In this document: positions 14,201-17,041 of the stretch, one piece after another
How positions within the stretch are numbered: the first letter of the stretch is position 1
Layout: the number at the start of each line of letters is the position of its first letter
From: Cymbomonas tetramitiformis
Taxonomy: Eukaryota; Chlorophyta; Pyramimonadophyceae; Pyramimonadales; Pyramimonadaceae
Direction: 5' to 3'
Length of the DNA: 17,041 nt
Assembly (NCBI GenBank): GCA_001247695.2
Contig: LGRX02014865.1
Location: forward strand, 1 to 17,041
The notes under the pieces: model-generated
The model's input: only the letters and a program-made list of their open reading frames with translations
What the model was told of the DNA's origin: nothing
Databases searched by the model: none
Made by a program: the position numbers and the translations under genes

Positions 14201-16497
14201 CAGTTGCACTGTTTCGCTTGTTGGTGGGTGGCACCCATCCAGTGGTCAGGGGGTAGAAATGTGAACTTGCCTTGTGGTATTTCTAATAGTTCGTGTATTA
14301 GGTGCCCCGCATGTGCATTGTAGAGCTTCCTGTACGGGGTTTTCTCATATGTCGGGTACACCCCGACCCCGAACACCGGTTCTTGTGTGGTGGTGGCCGC
14401 TATGGCAAAGTCCAGTGCCTTTTTGAGGTCCTGTGGCGTGTATTCTGGGTTGAACTGGTAGGCTCCCAGTTTCATCCAATTTGCTGTCCAGGCCGAGCCT
14501 CTGGCCCCGAACACCTTGTCTCTGTCATACTTGGCGTAATACGTTGTGGTGTTGTGGTGGACATTGAGGGGTGAGGCGAACAGTTCGGTGGTAATTCCGA
14601 ATGCCTGTTGTAGTGCCCTTTGCATCTGGGCAGGGAATGTCCAATGGTTTTGCAGGTTCTTTTTCCGTTCTTCCTTTTCTTCTTTGCTTGAGTACCTAAT
14701 GAGGAGGTGCCCTATTTCCTCCTCGAACGTGGAGACCTGTATTTTGTGGTCCTCCCACATTTCGGTGCGTAGTGTACTCTGGTGTGGGGTTTGGTGGTGT
14801 GTGGTACCCACTGCCTGGGTGTACCTTTCGTGTAGTCTGAGAAGCTTTTCTTTCGTGAGGGTGCCTATGTATTTCCCATTCCTGTGGTAGCTGTGGGCGA
14901 GTTCCCCCTCCAGTCGTATCTGGCAGTGGTGCCCTCTGTTGTCCACAATGTCTTGTTCTGGGTTGGTTTCTGTCGGGTCCAGTGTTAGGTTCTCTGCATG
15001 TAGTGTGGGCCAGGCCTGCCCCAGGTGCGGCCTCCCGGCCAGTATTTCTTTGAGGCCTGTGGGGTGGGTCACCTGGGAGCCCCTTGCTCGCAGTCTTCTA
15101 TTCAGGGTTAGGAAGGTGGTCGCGCTTTGGCCCCTTCGTTTGGCTAGTTTCAGGTAGTCGGTTATGGTCTCCCTTGTACTCCAAGAGTAGGAGTCATCCC
15201 CCTCTGAGTGTCTCCACTGGGTTCTGTACTGCGTCACTAGGGAGTGTGGGTCTGTTGGGTCAACGAGTAGGGTCCTCATTGCCACAATCTCTTTCGGCTT
15301 GTCAATCGTTCGGCCTTTCTCGAAGCCTGTCTCAAGCTTTTCGGCCATGGGGTCTATTTCATCTATCCATTTGGTTTGTGAGCGTGTGTGGAGGGGCTGG
15401 GGTTCTTCCTCTTCCTCCCCCGGTGTTGGGCCGGTATTCTCCGTTTCGTTAATCCTTGTAAGCGGGTGCAGGGAGAGTTGCCTGTGAATCTCTTCCCTGG
15501 GGACCAGTCTCGCCTCCCATTCCGTCATTTTTGCTCTCAGCTGCTCCGAGTCGAGGCGTGGGAGGTTAGTTCGTATTGCGTGGGAGTCCAGCGGTCCCTC
15601 CCTGGGCATGTTCCTGTATTGTTGCTTCAGTCGTCTGTTTGTAGGTCTGTCATAGAAGTCCCCCGGTTTCGCTATGTCCCTCGGTTGGGCTTCACATAGG
15701 TATGGGTATAGGTGTGCCAGGCCTTTTGCTATGGCACTGCGGTCTGTGTTGAGGGTTGCATCTGTGCATTGTTCCCTGACATTCACCTGGCTAATCGCAT
15801 GTTGGCCATCTCGGGTAGTGAGGAGCGCTAGGTCCGGGAAGTGTGCAAAAAGTTTGAGGCACGTTGTGAAATTTATCGCAGTTGGTGTGTCCTTGGGTAT
15901 TGTGACCCTGGCAGTCTGGTCTGTGCACATTGCCTGCCAGTCTGGAGGCGTCGGTATGTCTCCATCAATTATTTTGCCTGCTTTCGTATTTCTTGTTGTT
16001 CCCTCCATTTCTTTGTCGGACTTCCTTCTGGTCGCCCCTTCTAGCTGTTCCATTATCTTTGGTATTGGGGTTTGGAGTTGGCTGAGCATCCCCTCCGTCC
16101 CCTGGGGCGTAATGTTGTATCTGAGTAGGGCATTGAGTTTCCTCAGTGTGTTGTGTTTTGTTTGGTGCCCCCCCCAGAGTTTGTCGAGGTCTGTACAGTT
16201 CCTGCGTGTGGTGCTGTGGTATTCCACCAGTCCTCTAGTGGACCTGCTGACATGGGACATTCTGAGTCTCGACTTTAGGTTTATTTGCCTCCAAGCCGGG
16301 CCCCGTACCGTCCCCTTGTCTTCTTCGCTGTGCATGGCCTCCAGTAGTCCGCTCCAAATCGACTGGGCGTAGACTGCCTGGAGTGGCACCATTCCCAAGC
16401 CGTACTTTTCCTTTTCCTGTGTGGTGAAAATGTTTGGCGTTCCGTTGCGGGGCAGGCCTTGTATATTTTTTGTGCCCCTGCAACCGCTGCACCCTGC
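11293..16497 (-). CDS. LINE protein, 5'-truncated: PCIF1-like domain, RNase H, CCHC finger
   Basis: 1,734 codons open from the junction. Numbering here starts at 16398, where a frame can be counted from TTG; the true start is lost. Residues 2-35 (GLGMVPLQAVYAQSIW, preceded by KYG) resemble the segment that follows the LINE RT thumb, so the RT was just upstream. Residues about 586-760 resemble the PCIF1 cap-adenosine N6-methyltransferase core: ELFASPLN (605-612), VFGARGS (629-635), GAYQFNPEY (645-653, where PCIF1 has NPPF). RNase H lies at about 975-1120 with D980 (YTDGS), E1027 (NRAELLAI), D1051 (CTDSANS), H1103 (KAHTGIVGNE) and D1113, so the catalytic set is complete. Residues 1208-1340 are acidic and Gln-rich. 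A CCHC finger follows, C1454-x4-C1459-x16-H1476-x4-C1481. A conserved-looking basic C-terminus (FAVGRTGTVYKHN) ends the protein. No internal stops. Confidence 0.75.
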   Translation of the reverse strand, partial: AGCSGCRGTKNIQGLPRNGTPNIFTTQEKEKYGLGMVPLQAVYAQSIWSGLLEAMHSEEDKGTVRGPAWRQINLKSRLRMSHVSRSTRGLVEYHSTTRRNCTDLDKLWGGHQTKHNTLRKLNALLRYNITPQGTEGMLSQLQTPIPKIMEQLEGATRRKSDKEMEGTTRNTKAGKIIDGDIPTPPDWQAMCTDQTARVTIPKDTPTAINFTTCLKLFAHFPDLALLTTRDGQHAISQVNVREQCTDATLNTDRSAIAKGLAHLYPYLCEAQPRDIAKPGDFYDRPTNRRLKQQYRNMPREGPLDSHAIRTNLPRLDSEQLRAKMTEWEARLVPREEIHRQLSLHPLTRINETENTGPTPGEEEEEPQPLHTRSQTKWIDEIDPMAEKLETGFEKGRTIDKPKEIVAMRTLLVDPTDPHSLVTQYRTQWRHSEGDDSYSWSTRETITDYLKLAKRRGQSATTFLTLNRRLRARGSQVTHPTGLKEILAGRPHLGQAWPTLHAENLTLDPTETNPEQDIVDNRGHHCQIRLEGELAHSYHRNGKYIGTLTKEKLLRLHERYTQAVGTTHHQTPHQSTLRTEMWEDHKIQVSTFEEEIGHLLIRYSSKEEKEERKKNLQNHWTFPAQMQRALQQAFGITTELFASPLNVHHNTTTYYAKYDRDKVFGARGSAWTANWMKLGAYQFNPEYTPQDLKKALDFAIAATTTQEPVFGVGVYPTYEKTPYRKLYNAHAGHLIHELLEIPQGKFTFLPPDHWMGATHQQAKQCNWNLRVLIVANKEGWQAHCGDPDTAADCIRRALTTCPQSKVRTTSAVKQPMREANLHDANEPNQEVRTPSVDCVVDTRPWQRYELPEIKTKDMTNAMGRMCSTGPHLRNDLCPQCCNVQAEVETWWEDSHLHVEEGPAKWELLPGSRGGKWNIHPPTVQQVVEANTLHTRLTRQNDAQTIWDKVAKSKVVRYPTDFWPEHEPGAQGRRWELTRDQTEDPRNQAPRNTPTQLTYPSPLRAHKATSYLYTDGSKREIETEEGGKEWASGAAVWDPRTGEGEAHMIRWEGEDQEVNRAELLAIQKAVTLPPPPSGNGLTICTDSANSIRQLESMRTKPHNMEHHQQRDLLYAILVNIEALVAAGHTVSLLKVKAHTGIVGNEKADEAAKQACTTGTLTEAWDNNETIKVKPMIPDEDSNSRELKGKLAVQKYVTTLLRERQAQENSRLSAKMTDLQGEPSTWTHQLKTERSFRWEAHHDQAQQTEEEQTTIRDPVPNQQQQANQTRDEEDRQIKAMMEQTEEEEMLLMREVQEHQEYQETEGKGDPTRGDEPEPAGTPPPPSEGEEIFEELNELAEKLEVTQEVQNDDGIFDMLNELIEQREKPQGEPTKERQAHHDRVTEESRVHAVMEDPMPRTRWIQRKHDMAHSRTEKRNAPSVQEGGTTDSWLNETMKHLKGDTPLHKVANGFWKRATFAVRKTILKCRLRILPAQDYETAKNSAGGNGRCTLEGCGHKGVDYAKGFLMRVGHALGGCNNPQMRGMFTDRADAHADELKHILDHHRKGGCKVLAYTGKKRDPGTKPRVLPNYILTRGQCRHDGKDNPGRNDGPDTIPSFVDIVMIEGLEDLEDGWECTQQEAPARVRNLHLIEVAHTDDEKWGPKLLEKYKKYGPLLQLLRRHGFRAKLHVFAVGRTGTVYKHNQDILEQLGLNRKEATQALQRIHDLTVNYAHSTYQLYRKLRQGKQEEEKDKNHPV

Positions 16498-16508
16498 AAC
16501 CGCTGCAC
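16477..16508. repeat. 16-bp tandem duplication at the LINE/gag junction
   Basis: CCTGCAACCGCTGCAC occurs at 16477-16492 and again at 16493-16508. The last 11 bases of the second copy belong to the gag homology (which begins at 16498). The pattern marks a template switch or a microhomology repair joint. Confidence 0.9.
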
Positions 16509-16853
16509 GAGCGTTGCAGTCGCAGCCGGCTCGTCAGCCGAAGCCAAATGTGGCGTTGTAGGGGTGGCCGAATTTAATGCCCCAACATCATCGAAAATGG
16601 TCGCTAATTTACGCGCCCTAGCGCGTGTACGTGGTCTTGGCGGTGTGTCCATCTCAAAAATGACGGTGAGATGGGATTGCGGGCTAGTGGTGCGACAGTA
16701 ACGGGTAATCTCGCAGCGGCCATTTCCTGCAGGAGCCTCAGCAAGCAAGAGCAAAATCAAGCAGGTCATGAGCCAAGTGGCTAGCCGTGGGAGCGACCCA
16801 CAAAACGCGGAGTGTCCTGCCCGCTGATCAAACGGAACGTAAAATGTAACCAT
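16498..16853 (-). pseudogene. gag: Truncated second copy of gag (first ~119 codons)
   Basis: Same ATG and same sequence as the gag at 10555-10200 (offset 6298). No differences were found in the coding part by eye. Homology stops at 16498, after which the frame runs into LINE sequence with unrelated residues (QGAAVAG...) and stops near 16281. It includes the N-terminal hydrophobic segment and the RTRARARK motif, but no capsid, zinc knuckle or tail. Not functional as Gag. Confidence 0.93.
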
Positions 16854-17041
16854 ACTCAGCGACGATACTCTGCCGAATAAATGCCGAAAAAACTGATCTC
16901 CACTTCAAAAGTAGGCCATACTGCGGAGAGAAAGCTACTGTCTAAGGGGGCGCCCACCCCATCTCTGTGTCAAGACTTAGCCAATCATGGCAACAGCTTG
17001 GCGCTGTGCCATCAGAATTACTAGGGAAGTGGTGACGCGCA
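16498..17041 (-). mobile_element. 5' part of a second gag-only-type LTR element, running off the window
   Basis: 544 bp matching 10200-10743 with two mismatches (16974, 16999), both in the leader. The window ends 5 bases before the expected LTR boundary (by offset, about 17046/17047). The copy is cut at 16498 by the LINE junction. Confidence 0.93.

Larger units (their letters stand above)
11182..16497 (-). mobile_element. 5'-truncated LINE (non-LTR retrotransposon)
   Basis: About 5.3 kb. It contains one long frame with RNase H and a C-terminal CCHC finger, but without a reverse transcriptase or endonuclease, and a 110-nt 3' UTR. Loss of the 5' part is the usual result of target-primed reverse transcription. 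The 3' end abuts copia pol at 11181/11182. The 5' end abuts a gag fragment through a 16-bp tandem duplication. The flanks belong to different elements and no target duplication is visible, so the present 5' junction is probably secondary. Confidence 0.7.

Noticed and set aside
1..17041. CRISPR array, integron or bacterial defence island
   Set aside because: No regular repeat-spacer units, no bacterial operons, and clear eukaryotic retroelements throughout.

Overview
The window looks like nuclear DNA of a eukaryote, most plausibly a microalga. It has no bacterial operon structure. Nearly everything recognisable is retrotransposon: a Ty1/copia-type pol, an LTR element carrying only gag, and a LINE-type protein with RNase H and a C-terminal CCHC finger. 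The algal assignment is an inference from the style of these families, not a proven identification. No convincing host gene was found.

Layout. 1-~490 is a degenerate minisatellite (period about 48 bp). 1081-1219 is a 36-bp tandem repeat. The rest of 1-4.3 kb is non-coding as far as I can see, with a few perfect palindromes and hairpins. 4339-4662 is a small ATG-started ORF with a C2H2/U1-like zinc finger, perhaps a DNA-transposon remnant. About 4.8-5.33 kb is an LTR-like tract. From 5.3 kb to the right edge the window is a stack of nested retroelements, all on the minus strand.

The stack, read 5'->3' on the minus strand: (1) 17041-16498, leader plus the first ~119 gag codons of one LTR element, cut off; (2) 16497-11182, a 5'-truncated LINE whose 1,734-codon open frame starts just after where the reverse transcriptase should be and holds a PCIF1-like (cap/N6-adenine methyltransferase-like) domain, RNase H and a CCHC finger, followed by a short hairpin-rich 3' UTR; (3) 11181-10985, part of a copia pol; (4) 10984-7759, a complete 3,226-bp LTR element (236-bp TG...CA LTRs, 235/236 identical) encoding only a 792-residue Gag and flanked by the 5-bp target duplication TAGCC; (5) 7758-5873, the rest of the copia pol (RT, RNase H, one frameshift), then its 3' region and probable 3' LTR ending at 5329.

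Interpretation. The gag-only element inserted recently into the RT region of the copia pol: taking out the element and one TAGCC makes the pol frame continuous. It has no protease, integrase or RT, so it must move with enzymes supplied in trans; a relative of the surrounding copia element is a natural candidate. The LINE and the second gag fragment are joined by a 16-bp tandem duplication, which marks a rearrangement or possibly an assembly join. The most novel items are the PCIF1-like domain inside the LINE protein and the intact gag-only LTR element.
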